The position numbers and the translations under genes were made by a program. This document shows positions 1 to 6,111 of a stretch of DNA of 6,111 nucleotides, piece after piece (position 1 is the stretch's first letter; the number at the start of each line of letters is the position of its first letter). The DNA is from Proteobacteria bacterium UBA2383 (GTDB lineage: Bacteria > Pseudomonadota > Gammaproteobacteria > Competibacterales > Competibacteraceae): positions 1-6,111 of the forward strand of contig DDST01000135.1 of assembly GCA_002343485.1 (NCBI GenBank). Direction: 5' to 3'. The notes beneath the pieces were generated by a model. That model saw only the letters and a list, made by a program, of their open reading frames with translations. It did no database searches and was not told where the DNA came from.

Positions 1-8
1 AGGTTAGA

Positions 9-31
9 TGCTTATTTATGCTAAATAAGCA
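9..31. repeat. Short AT-rich hairpin (10-bp arms, 3-nt loop)
   Basis: The arms TGCTTATTTA (9-18) and TAAATAAGCA (22-31) are perfect reverse complements separated by TGC. No T-run follows on either strand, so it does not look like a standard intrinsic terminator. It could be a regulator-binding palindrome or the end of a neighbouring transcription unit left of the window. The structure is seen directly; its role is unknown. Confidence 0.5.
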
Positions 32-151
32 CTCCAATAAATTGATCAATATTGCGCAGTACTATTTGCCTTAAAATAAAACGTCTATTCAATTGGTTAA
101 TGTCAATTTTTATATCTCCCGCCACACCAAAACTTGCCTGTTTCTAATTTT

Positions 152-157
152 AAGGAA
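152..157 (+). promoter_or_regulatory. Probable ribosome binding site of the permease gene
   Basis: AAGGAA ends 11 nt before the ATG at 169. The spacing is a little long, but this is the only Shine-Dalgarno-like purine run near the start. It supports the ATG at 169 as the translation start. Confidence 0.5.
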
Positions 158-168
158 CCCGCTGACCG

Positions 169-1995
169 ATGACTCCTGATGCCCTCTTCGTATTCAGCCT
201 GTTAGGCGTAACTGTCGTCCTGTTCGCCAGCGACCGTCTGCGGCCAGATGTGGTGGCCCTACTGGTGATTCTGGCGCTAATTCTTGGCGGCATCCTGCCA
301 GTTTCTCAGGCCGTGGCTGGCTTTGGCGACCAATTAGTCCTGCTAATCGCAGGTTTGTTCGTGGTCGGCGAGGGCTTGGTACGCACCGGCGTCGCTTATC
401 AGGCCGGACTCTGGCTAACCCGAATGGCTGGCACCAGCGAAAGCCGATTGCTGATCCTGCTCATGCTGGCGGTTGCCGGACTGGGAGCATTTATGAGTTC
501 CACCGGCGTCGTCGCAATTTTCATCCCAGTGGTGCTGGGCATCACTGCCCGGCTCGGCATCAGCCCTGGCCGGCTGATGATGCCGATGGCCTTCGCCGCC
601 TTGTTCAGTGGCATGCTGACCTTAATCGCTACACCGCCCAATCTGGTGATTAATGACGCCTTGCGTAGCGCGGGCCTGCAACCATTTGGCTTTTTTGATA
701 TCACACCGATCGGTCTGCTGGCCTTGGCACTAGGGATAGTTTATATGTGGGCCATTGGCTCCCGCCTGCTGCCAGCCAGTCCACTAAAAACAGGAACCGC
801 CGGCCGCCGCCAGACACTGCTGGAGCTGGCTGAAAGCTACAATTTAATGGGGCAATTGCATCGGCTAAGGTTTGATCCAGGCTCGCCATTGATTGGCCAA
901 ACTGTTTCTCACGCACAACTACGCACCCGTTACGGCCTCACCGTTGTCGGCATTGGTCAATCAGAGCGCTCCACAGAAGTCGTTTCTCCAGCGCTGGCTA
1001 ACACCGAATTTCACCATGCCGATGCACTCTATGTAGTGGGTCAGGATGCAGCGGTTGCTCACTTATGTGCCACCGAACGTTTGTCTCGGCTATTGATCCA
1101 GGAAAGCCAGCAGCGCAGCCTGGTCCAAGAGCTGGGCATGGTTGAGGTCATGCTGCCGCCCGATTCAGAATTGATTGGCCAAACCCTGCGCCAAGCAGCA
1201 TTCCGCACTCATCATGGCCTCAGCGTCCTGGGTATCCGCCGAAATCGCCAGCCACTGCCGGGCAACCTAATTGAGGAAAAACTGGCATTCGGCGACACCT
1301 TGCTGATTGCCGGCGCCTGGAAGCAAATCAGTCTATTGCAAGGCGAGCAAAAGCATTTCCTGGTACTCAACCTGCCAGCGGAACTAAGCGATATCGCCCC
1401 AGCCTATCGGCAAGCACCGTTTGCCTTGGCGATCCTGCTGGCAATGGTTGCGCTCATGGCCTTTGGCATCGTATCCAATGTGGCCGCAGTGCTGCTAGCA
1501 GCCCTGGCCATGGGCCTGTTCCGTTGCTTACGCATGGAAGACGCCTATCGTTCCATTAACTGGCCGAGCCTGGTGGTAATCGCTGGCATGTTGCCCTTGG
1601 CCAAGGCATTGGAGCAAACCGGCGGCGTCACGCTGATTTCCGATGGGTTGGTGGCCGGATTAGGCGGGTTCGGCCCTCTGGTCCTGCTGGCCGGTGTTTT
1701 CCTGCTGGCGGCGCTGGTCGGCATGTTCATTTCCAACACCGCTACCGCTGTGCTGGTTGCGCCCATCGCCATCGCTGCTGCCCAGAAAGTAGGCGTTTCA
1801 CCCTACCCCTTTGCCATGACTGTCGCCATAGCGGCCTCGGCGGCATTCGTCACCCCCGTCTCTTCACCGGTCAATACCCTCGTACTGGCGCCTGGCGGCT
1901 ACCGGTTCAATGACTTTGTGCAAGCCGGGCTGCCATTGCTGCTGATCATCATGGCGCTCACGCTGCTGATGACGCCGTTATTGCTGCCGTTTTAA
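169..1995 (+). CDS. DASS/SLC13-type permease with two RCK_C (TrkA_C) domains
   Basis: Inner-membrane secondary transporter, probably an anion:Na+ symporter of the divalent anion family. The product is 608 aa, usual for the subgroup carrying cytosolic RCK_C domains (SAC1/SLT-like). Membrane segments fill residues 1-200 and 415-608. The first half has the signature FMSSTGVVAIFIP (about 108-120) and ATPPNLVIND (154-163). The second half has the matching ISNTATAVLVAP (521-532) and TPVSSPVNTLVLAP (562-575), so the inverted-repeat transporter fold with paired S-N/S-T and T-P helix-break motifs is visible. In the first half the usual Asn of the SNT-type motif is Ser. Between the halves lie two RCK_C domains (about 228-300 and 322-395), each with an LIGQT motif. 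Such domains bind small ligands and usually gate transport. Substrate is not readable; sulfate, dicarboxylate or another anion is possible. The start is supported by AAGGAA upstream. The 3' end overlaps the convergent c-di-GMP gene by 38 bp. Confidence 0.9.
   Translation: MTPDALFVFSLLGVTVVLFASDRLRPDVVALLVILALILGGILPVSQAVAGFGDQLVLLIAGLFVVGEGLVRTGVAYQAGLWLTRMAGTSESRLLILLMLAVAGLGAFMSSTGVVAIFIPVVLGITARLGISPGRLMMPMAFAALFSGMLTLIATPPNLVINDALRSAGLQPFGFFDITPIGLLALALGIVYMWAIGSRLLPASPLKTGTAGRRQTLLELAESYNLMGQLHRLRFDPGSPLIGQTVSHAQLRTRYGLTVVGIGQSERSTEVVSPALANTEFHHADALYVVGQDAAVAHLCATERLSRLLIQESQQRSLVQELGMVEVMLPPDSELIGQTLRQAAFRTHHGLSVLGIRRNRQPLPGNLIEEKLAFGDTLLIAGAWKQISLLQGEQKHFLVLNLPAELSDIAPAYRQAPFALAILLAMVALMAFGIVSNVAAVLLAALAMGLFRCLRMEDAYRSINWPSLVVIAGMLPLAKALEQTGGVTLISDGLVAGLGGFGPLVLLAGVFLLAALVGMFISNTATAVLVAPIAIAAAQKVGVSPYPFAMTVAIAASAAFVTPVSSPVNTLVLAPGGYRFNDFVQAGLPLLLIIMALTLLMTPLLLPF
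889..902 (+). repeat. 14-nt direct repeat, copy 1 (first RCK_C domain)
   Basis: TTGATTGGCCAAAC is found again exactly at 1171-1184. Both copies encode LIGQT at the same place of the two RCK_C domains, 94 codons apart. This marks the two domains as tandem paralogues inside the permease gene. Confidence 0.7.
1171..1184 (+). repeat. 14-nt direct repeat, copy 2 (second RCK_C domain)
   Basis: Exact second copy of the 14-mer at 889-902, in the same frame, encoding LIGQT of the second RCK_C domain. The surrounding protein sequence of the two domains has diverged strongly, so the identical bases probably reflect a conserved motif and chance codon agreement more than a recent duplication. Confidence 0.7.
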
Positions 1996-4420
1996 CTCGA
2001 TCCCGTTGTCTCAGAAACTCTCGAAATGCGGCCAGCGGCATGGGCCGGCCGATAAAATAACCCTGGCCCTCATCACAACCATGCGCTTTCAGAAAGGAGA
2101 GTTGCTCGGACGTTTCTACACCCTCGGCCACGACCTCCAGATCCAAGCCATGCGCCAGGGTGACGATGGCGTCAACAATCGCCGCGCTACTCGTATCTTC
2201 CGGGAGATCCATGACAAAGGCGCGATCAATCTTGAGCACATTGACCGGAAACCGCTGCAAATAACTCAGTGACGAGTAACCTGTGCCAAAATCATCAATA
2301 GCGATCCGCACCCCCATGGATTTGAAGGCCCGCAACGCGGTCATGTTTTCCTCATTGTTATGCATCAAGATGCCTTCGGTCAGTTCCAATTCCAGACAAG
2401 CTGGATCAAAGCTGCTGGCCGCTAACACCTCGCGAACCTGATCTTTCAAATCCGTTTGCCGGAACTGCCGGGCCGATAGATTGACTGCAACACGCAATCG
2501 AAAACCCTCTTGATGCAACTGACCAATTTCATTCACGGCAGCGCGCAATATCCACTCACCTATTGGCAGCACCAACCCGCTATCTTCAGCAATCGGAATG
2601 AACCGGGTGGGTGAGACCAGACCCAAATCAGGGTGGTTCCAGCGAACCAAGGCTTCAACGCCGGTAATAGCGCTAGCGCGAAAATCCCATTTTGGCTGGT
2701 AGTAAAGCTCCAATTGCTGCCGATCCATAGCATGTCGCAAATCGGTTTCCAAATGCAGCCGCTCACGTGACAGCATTGTGGCTCCAGACCGATAGAGCTG
2801 ATAGTTGTTTCTGCCTATATCCTTAGCGCGATACAAAGCAATATCGGCTTTTTTCAGCAACGTCTCGCCGGTAACACCATCACGTGGAGACAAACTGATA
2901 CCAATACTGCAGGTGACATTCAACTCGTGCCCATCTAGGTGAAAGGATTGGGCTATGGTATTTCTTATGCGCTCGGCAATCAGTGTAGCATCATCGATGC
3001 CAATCAGATCAGGCAGCAAAACGACGAATTCATCACCGCCCTGCCGGGAAATAGTGTCGCATTGACGAACGCATTGTTGCAGCCGGGTCGCAGCCTCACT
3101 CAACAAGCAGTCGCCGATTTTATGTCCCAACGCATCGTTAATTAATTTAAAACGATCCAGATCGACCAGCAGCATCCCAACCAGGGTGTGCTCGCGACCC
3201 GCGCGCAACAACGCTTGTTGCAACCGATCGTTCAATAAAGCCCGATTAGGCAACCCGGTCAGCGTGTCATAATACGCCAAGTGCTCAATATGCTCTGCGG
3301 CTTGCCGGCGCTCCGTGATATCCTGGATAATCATTACAAAATGGTCTATTGAACCATTCGCTTGATGCACACAACGAGTCGACACACTCGCGTACAGCAG
3401 CGCACCATCCTGACGAATAAAGCGCTTATCGAGCGAATAACCCTCAGCGCGGCGGCTCATAACTCGTTCAAACTGGGCTTCCTCAGTGGATTGATCATCA
3501 GGATGCGTCATTTCTGCCCACGTCATGCCCAACAATCGTGACTGCCGGTAACCCAGCATTTCACAAAGCCGGCGATTGACTTCCCACCAGCGCTTGTCAG
3601 GACCTGTCAAGGCGATGCCAATCAGCGGCAATTCGAAGTAATGGCGAAAGCGGGCCTCGCTAGCACGCAGCGTTTCCTCAATTTTCTTGAGATCCGCAAT
3701 ATCTGTGCTAGCGCCTAGATAACTTGTGATTCGACCCATACGATTCCGCACGGGCACAGCACGGGTATTCAACCATGTTTCTCGACCCGAAGGTGTTCGA
3801 AACCGGTATTGAGTAATAATTTCGCTACCATGTTCGCCTGCATCTTGCCACATGCGCAACACCTGCTCGCGATCATCGGGATGCAATGCCTGGGTCCAGC
3901 CCAAACCAATTGCCTGGCCGGCAGTTAGGCCCGCCAACCAGCACCAATGGTCATTGACATACCGGCACTCGCCATGGATGTCATTGATAAAGACACCCAC
4001 AGGAAGCTGTTGCGCCAGCATTCGAAAGCGCTGCTCGCTTTCTCGCAAAGCATTTGCAGCATCCCGCTGGCGTTCAAGTTCCATTTCGAGTTGCTGCTGA
4101 CGTTCATTCAGCGTGGCAAGACGCTCTTGCTGCCTTTCTTGAGTTTTCTGATGCTGACGATCCCGCATGACTAACAAGGCGACGAGGCTAGCCACCGCAA
4201 AACCCAGCAACACTAATCCAGAACGGTTCAGAATCACGGTTCGAGAGGGCATAGCCACGCTATCGCACGATGTGGACACCACCACAATTCCTGCAGAAAA
4301 AGCAGTGACCAGCCCGCTCACACCCATTGGTAGCACCTTGAGCTTTAGAAACTGGCAGAACCGGTCCCAACTCTTGCCGAGATAACTGGTTAGTTCACCG
4401 AAGAGCATTCGATTCATCAT
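1958..4420 (-). CDS. Membrane-anchored PAS-PAS-GGDEF-EAL c-di-GMP turnover protein
   Basis: Predicted bifunctional diguanylate cyclase/phosphodiesterase that makes and degrades c-di-GMP at the inner membrane, 820 aa. Two hydrophobic segments (about 29-50 and 66-85) flank a short loop of about 15 residues, too small for a periplasmic sensor. A Gln/Glu/Arg-rich coiled coil follows (about 86-125), then PAS-PAC 1 (126-248) and PAS-PAC 2 (250-372), each with an HPDD motif. The GGDEF domain (about 378-540) keeps GGDEF at 461-465 and the inhibitory I-site RQCD at 452-455, exactly five residues upstream. The EAL domain (about 553-805) keeps E589-A-L with R593, N647, E679, E682, D709-D710, K730, E766 and Q786, so both activities look possible. 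The PAS ligand is unknown. The start ATG-ATG at 4420/4417 is preceded by GAAAGAG. It lies 36 bp downstream of the rep gene on the same strand with no terminator seen between them, so co-transcription is possible. The last 12 codons overlap the permease gene in antisense. Confidence 0.93.
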   Translation of the reverse strand: MMNRMLFGELTSYLGKSWDRFCQFLKLKVLPMGVSGLVTAFSAGIVVVSTSCDSVAMPSRTVILNRSGLVLLGFAVASLVALLVMRDRQHQKTQERQQERLATLNERQQQLEMELERQRDAANALRESEQRFRMLAQQLPVGVFINDIHGECRYVNDHWCWLAGLTAGQAIGLGWTQALHPDDREQVLRMWQDAGEHGSEIITQYRFRTPSGRETWLNTRAVPVRNRMGRITSYLGASTDIADLKKIEETLRASEARFRHYFELPLIGIALTGPDKRWWEVNRRLCEMLGYRQSRLLGMTWAEMTHPDDQSTEEAQFERVMSRRAEGYSLDKRFIRQDGALLYASVSTRCVHQANGSIDHFVMIIQDITERRQAAEHIEHLAYYDTLTGLPNRALLNDRLQQALLRAGREHTLVGMLLVDLDRFKLINDALGHKIGDCLLSEAATRLQQCVRQCDTISRQGGDEFVVLLPDLIGIDDATLIAERIRNTIAQSFHLDGHELNVTCSIGISLSPRDGVTGETLLKKADIALYRAKDIGRNNYQLYRSGATMLSRERLHLETDLRHAMDRQQLELYYQPKWDFRASAITGVEALVRWNHPDLGLVSPTRFIPIAEDSGLVLPIGEWILRAAVNEIGQLHQEGFRLRVAVNLSARQFRQTDLKDQVREVLAASSFDPACLELELTEGILMHNNEENMTALRAFKSMGVRIAIDDFGTGYSSLSYLQRFPVNVLKIDRAFVMDLPEDTSSAAIVDAIVTLAHGLDLEVVAEGVETSEQLSFLKAHGCDEGQGYFIGRPMPLAAFREFLRQRDRVKTAAITASSAA

Positions 4421-4425
4421 TTTTG

Positions 4426-4432
4426 CTCTTTC
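4426..4432 (-). promoter_or_regulatory. Probable ribosome binding site of the GGDEF-EAL gene
   Basis: GAAAGAG on the minus strand ends 5 nt before the first ATG (4420) and 8 nt before the second ATG (4417). The second spacing is the better one, so translation may begin at 4417 and the protein may be one residue shorter. The site lies inside the 36-bp gap after the rep stop codon, so the gene can be translated independently even if it shares the rep transcript. Confidence 0.45.
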
Positions 4433-4456
4433 ATAACTAGGCCCATAAAACTGCTG

Positions 4457-5842
4457 CTAGTGTATTTCTCCATCGGCAGACGGCTGACAAACACAGCTAG
4501 ACAACTCATACTCATCCAACTCTTTGATTAATCGAGCGCGGGCGAAAGCTCTAAAGTGACTTTCTACAATAGGACTGTTCATGCCGCTCTTACGATACAG
4601 ACTAAGGATAAGGTGTATCTCAAATCCATGGCTCTGTTCAAGTTGAGTCACATAGTCCTGTTCCAGTGCTTTTCGTTCTTCTGACTTTAGAAGATCAAGA
4701 GCAGCCTGTAGCCGCTCAGCCTGAAATTGAATTCGCAATGGGTCATCGGGTCCCGGCAGCGCCTCACGAGACTTAACTGGCACAGAGGTAGTACCGGCTG
4801 AGTCAGTTGAGTGAGCTGAACCGGTCGAAACCGGTCGTATTTGCGCCCCTGCGGAACGATAATCTTCGTGCAATGCAGCCTGTAAGTACGCAGGCAGATT
4901 ATGAATTTTTCCAGCGGCCAGGTCACGTTCGACTATGGCAATGTTTTCTTCTAAATAAGTCAAATTGTGCTGATTGAGCGCCATGCGTGTTTGGCGGACA
5001 TTCAAGCCAAATGCCCGCAACTTTTCGTGCACCTGTTTCAAACGTTCTCCATCCTGATTCTGCACATCATGGCTAACCGATTCCTCTGCCGGCAGCGCTT
5101 CCTCCTCCAAAGCGGCGGCAAGCGCCGCCTGCCGTTGCGCAAACAAGAGCATCTGTGGATTGTCGCTAACCTGAAAACGCACTGCGGCCACCTTGCGGTT
5201 ATTGCGCTGATACTCGATATCCAGAAACAGATCCGAACTATCATTAACTTGTCGCGCTGCCGGCTTAATCACCTTATCATTAAACTTGCGGAAGTCCTGA
5301 TAATAAACATCGGCTTCGCTGATGCCCAATAACCGCTTAAGGTTATCCAGGCTAATCCAGCCAGTCGTACCAATCCGCCGGTAGCGCAGGCAGTTTTCAT
5401 ATAACGCCAAGGCATAGCCGCTACTGAATTTTCGCTGGATGCTGAGGTTCAGCAGGGCATAAATTTCAGGACGGTAAAGCTTTTCGCAGAGTTCGGGGCT
5501 ATAGGCATAAATACAATAGCCGTTCTTGATAACCGCCTGCGCTAGAAGCGTTGTGGCACCCCATTCCTCGTGAGCACCGTTCTCATCAAGAATGTTCCAT
5601 TCCAGCACGGTCCGGGCTAAGGTCTTGAGCGCTTCCTTGAGGGGATCAAGATTGTTGGTATTAAAACCAATGGCCTCGGCCAGATCCTTAACGCGGATAC
5701 GATGCACCCGCGCGGTCATCAGGTTCTCGTAGGCATTGTACAACAGCACATTGGAGGCTTTGCGCTGCGTCAGCGTTAGCCGGTTGTTAATGTGAATTGC
5801 AGCAATGTGCTTTTTAAGATTCTGATCAACGAGTTCGGTCAT
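4457..5842 (-). CDS. Rep_3/RepB-family replication initiation protein
   Basis: Predicted origin-binding initiator of the iteron-plasmid type (Rep_3 superfamily, twin winged-helix). From the ATG at 5842 it is 461 aa. The opening TELVDQNLKKHIAAIHI and the following TLTQRKASNVLLYNAY match the usual Rep_3 N-terminus. Winged helix 1 covers about 1-130 and winged helix 2 about 140-226, the latter with FRKFNDKVIKPAARQVN (184-200) followed by a beta-rich KVAAVRFQVS. Behind these lies an extra 235 residues: an Ala/Glu-rich helix (236-255), a segment ending KIHNLPAYLQAALHEDY (312-328) of a kind also found in other Rep proteins, a Ser/Thr-rich linker (about 333-360) and a charged helical tail. Core family members are nearer 220-320 aa. 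The frame stays open upstream to a GTG at 5959 (500 aa), but those 39 codons run through the repeat cluster, so I prefer 5842. ATG 5863 is a third option. No partition or mobilisation gene is nearby, so this may be a plasmid or integrated-element initiator. Confidence 0.85.
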   Translation of the reverse strand: MTELVDQNLKKHIAAIHINNRLTLTQRKASNVLLYNAYENLMTARVHRIRVKDLAEAIGFNTNNLDPLKEALKTLARTVLEWNILDENGAHEEWGATTLLAQAVIKNGYCIYAYSPELCEKLYRPEIYALLNLSIQRKFSSGYALALYENCLRYRRIGTTGWISLDNLKRLLGISEADVYYQDFRKFNDKVIKPAARQVNDSSDLFLDIEYQRNNRKVAAVRFQVSDNPQMLLFAQRQAALAAALEEEALPAEESVSHDVQNQDGERLKQVHEKLRAFGLNVRQTRMALNQHNLTYLEENIAIVERDLAAGKIHNLPAYLQAALHEDYRSAGAQIRPVSTGSAHSTDSAGTTSVPVKSREALPGPDDPLRIQFQAERLQAALDLLKSEERKALEQDYVTQLEQSHGFEIHLILSLYRKSGMNSPIVESHFRAFARARLIKELDEYELSSCVCQPSADGEIH

Positions 5843-5864
5843 GGGCACTGCTCTGGTCAACATC

Positions 5865-5892
5865 TTTATAGTTACATTGTGAAGCTTAGCAA
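5865..5892 (-). promoter_or_regulatory. Candidate sigma-70 promoter of the rep gene
   Basis: Read on the minus strand, TTGCTA (5892-5887) and TATAAA (5870-5865) are separated by 16 bp and match the -35 and -10 consensus at 4/6 and 5/6. Transcription would begin near 5858-5863, giving a short leader to the ATG at 5842 and excluding the GTG start at 5959. The -35 box touches the inner end of the 14-bp inverted repeat, the position expected for self-repression by a Rep protein. This is inference from sequence only. Confidence 0.35.
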
Positions 5893-5932
5893 AAATGTCC
5901 CCAAAACCGAACTCAAACTTGGGGACATTTTT
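5891..5932. repeat. Perfect 14-bp inverted repeat upstream of rep (likely Rep operator)
   Basis: AAAAATGTCCCCAA (5891-5904) and TTGGGGACATTTTT (5919-5932) are exact reverse complements separated by 14 bp. Many Rep_3 initiators repress their own gene by binding an inverted repeat that resembles the iteron, usually over or beside the promoter. The position here, directly before the rep reading frame, fits that role. A hairpin ending in T5 on the plus strand could also act as a terminator for transcription running towards the right edge, but no gene runs that way. Confidence 0.7.
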
Positions 5933-5953
5933 ATCCCATAAACGGGGACATTT
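5921..5953. repeat. Iteron-like direct repeats GGGGACATTT, 23 bp apart
   Basis: GGGGACATTT occurs at 5921-5930 and again at 5944-5953. The start-to-start distance is 23 bp, close to two helical turns and typical of iteron spacing. The reverse-complement copy at 5894-5903 makes three copies of the motif in 60 bp. Two direct copies are few compared with the three to seven usual in iteron origins, so this is either a small or degraded origin, or purely the rep operator. Confidence 0.55.
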
Positions 5954-6050
5954 CAGCACTGATCTTTAATTCCTATCCGCTGATAAGTGTGATCTGTGCT
6001 TCAAAATAACCCACGGCAACGCAAACCAGACCCATAAAGCCGAGTCTCGC

Positions 6051-6097
6051 TTGAATTTATATAACCTATTAATTAATAATAATTATATTAATTTTTT
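6051..6097. other. AT-rich tract, possible DNA unwinding element
   Basis: Only 3 of 47 bases are G or C, and 6067-6097 is 31 bp of pure A/T, including the palindrome ATTAATTAAT (6068-6077). It lies about 100 bp outside the iteron-like repeats, a position where theta-replicating origins often carry the melting region. No clear DnaA box (TTATNCACA) was found between them. The function is therefore inferred from composition and position only. AT-rich intergenic DNA is a simpler alternative. Confidence 0.3.
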
Positions 6098-6111
6098 CCT
6101 GAGCTTAACGC

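Larger units (their letters stand above)
1..168. other. AT-rich upstream region of the permease gene
   Basis: No coding region was found here on either strand. The stretch is clearly richer in A/T than the genes and holds a short hairpin (9-31), a 10-bp palindrome ATTGATCAAT (41-50) and a purine-rich ribosome binding site just before the permease start. A promoter for the permease must lie here or further left. The best guess is TATATC at 111-116 with TTCAAT at 88-93, spaced 17 bp, but both boxes match the sigma-70 consensus poorly, so no promoter is claimed as a separate feature. Confidence 0.5.

Noticed and set aside
41..57. ATTGATCAATATTGCG as a possible FNR/CRP-type operator
   Set aside because: The first half-site TTGAT fits, but the second half (ATTGC) does not match ATCAA at the required spacing. 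It is only a 10-bp palindrome in AT-rich DNA.
399..704. Minus-strand reading frame of 101 codons inside the permease gene
   Set aside because: It is fully antisense to the first membrane half, which carries clear transporter motifs, and has no ribosome binding site or family resemblance.
2006..2272. Plus-strand reading frame of 88 codons inside the EAL region
   Set aside because: It lies wholly antisense to the well-conserved EAL domain and shows no domain-like sequence. It is a shadow frame.
4967..5332. Plus-strand reading frame of 121 codons inside the rep gene
   Set aside because: It is antisense to the conserved Rep winged-helix region, has no recognisable motif, and its Leu/Cys/Arg-rich make-up is typical of reverse-strand frames.
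5891..5932. Inverted repeat as an intrinsic terminator
   Set aside because: A 14-nt loop and the absence of any plus-strand gene ending here make this less likely than a Rep operator, although the T5 at the right arm is noted.
5931..5940. TTATCCCATA as a DnaA box
   Set aside because: It departs from TTATNCACA at several of the last positions, and part of it belongs to the inverted-repeat arm. Too weak to call.
5960..6111. A partial gene at the right edge
   Set aside because: No start with a ribosome binding site and no open frame of useful length was found on either strand, and the stretch becomes almost pure A/T.

Overview
The window looks like bacterial DNA of about 50% GC, most plausibly from a gammaproteobacterium. 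That is judged from the protein families and their typical wording, not from any marker gene. It holds three full-length protein genes and two AT-rich flanks. No rRNA, tRNA, CRISPR array, transposase or partition gene was seen.

Layout. Positions 1-168 are an AT-rich upstream region with a 10-bp-stem hairpin near the left edge. A 608-codon plus-strand gene (169-1995) encodes a DASS/SLC13-type permease carrying two cytosolic RCK_C (TrkA_C) domains between its two membrane halves. Convergent to it, and overlapping its 3' end by 38 bp, is an 820-codon minus-strand gene (1958-4420). It encodes a membrane-anchored PAS-PAS-GGDEF-EAL protein with every diguanylate cyclase, I-site and phosphodiesterase motif residue that I could check intact. 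Immediately upstream on the same strand, 36 bp away, lies a Rep_3/RepB-family replication initiator gene (4457-5842, or from a GTG at 5959). Upstream of it are three copies of the 10-mer AAATGTCCCC. Two of these form a perfect 14-bp inverted repeat and two are direct repeats 23 bp apart. Beyond these, positions 5960-6111 carry no gene and end in a 31-bp run of pure A/T.

How the parts fit. The right half (initiator gene, iteron-like repeats, AT-rich tract) has the parts of a theta-type, iteron-controlled replication origin, or of a chromosomal relic of one. No par, mob or toxin-antitoxin gene is present to show that it is an active plasmid. The unusual point is that the c-di-GMP gene sits directly behind the initiator gene and could share its transcript, so a second-messenger enzyme may be read from an origin-type, self-regulated promoter. 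The permease is unrelated in function as far as can be seen, and its substrate cannot be assigned from sequence. I did not find a convincing wholly new system. The repeat cluster with the rep/c-di-GMP arrangement is the most worthwhile lead.
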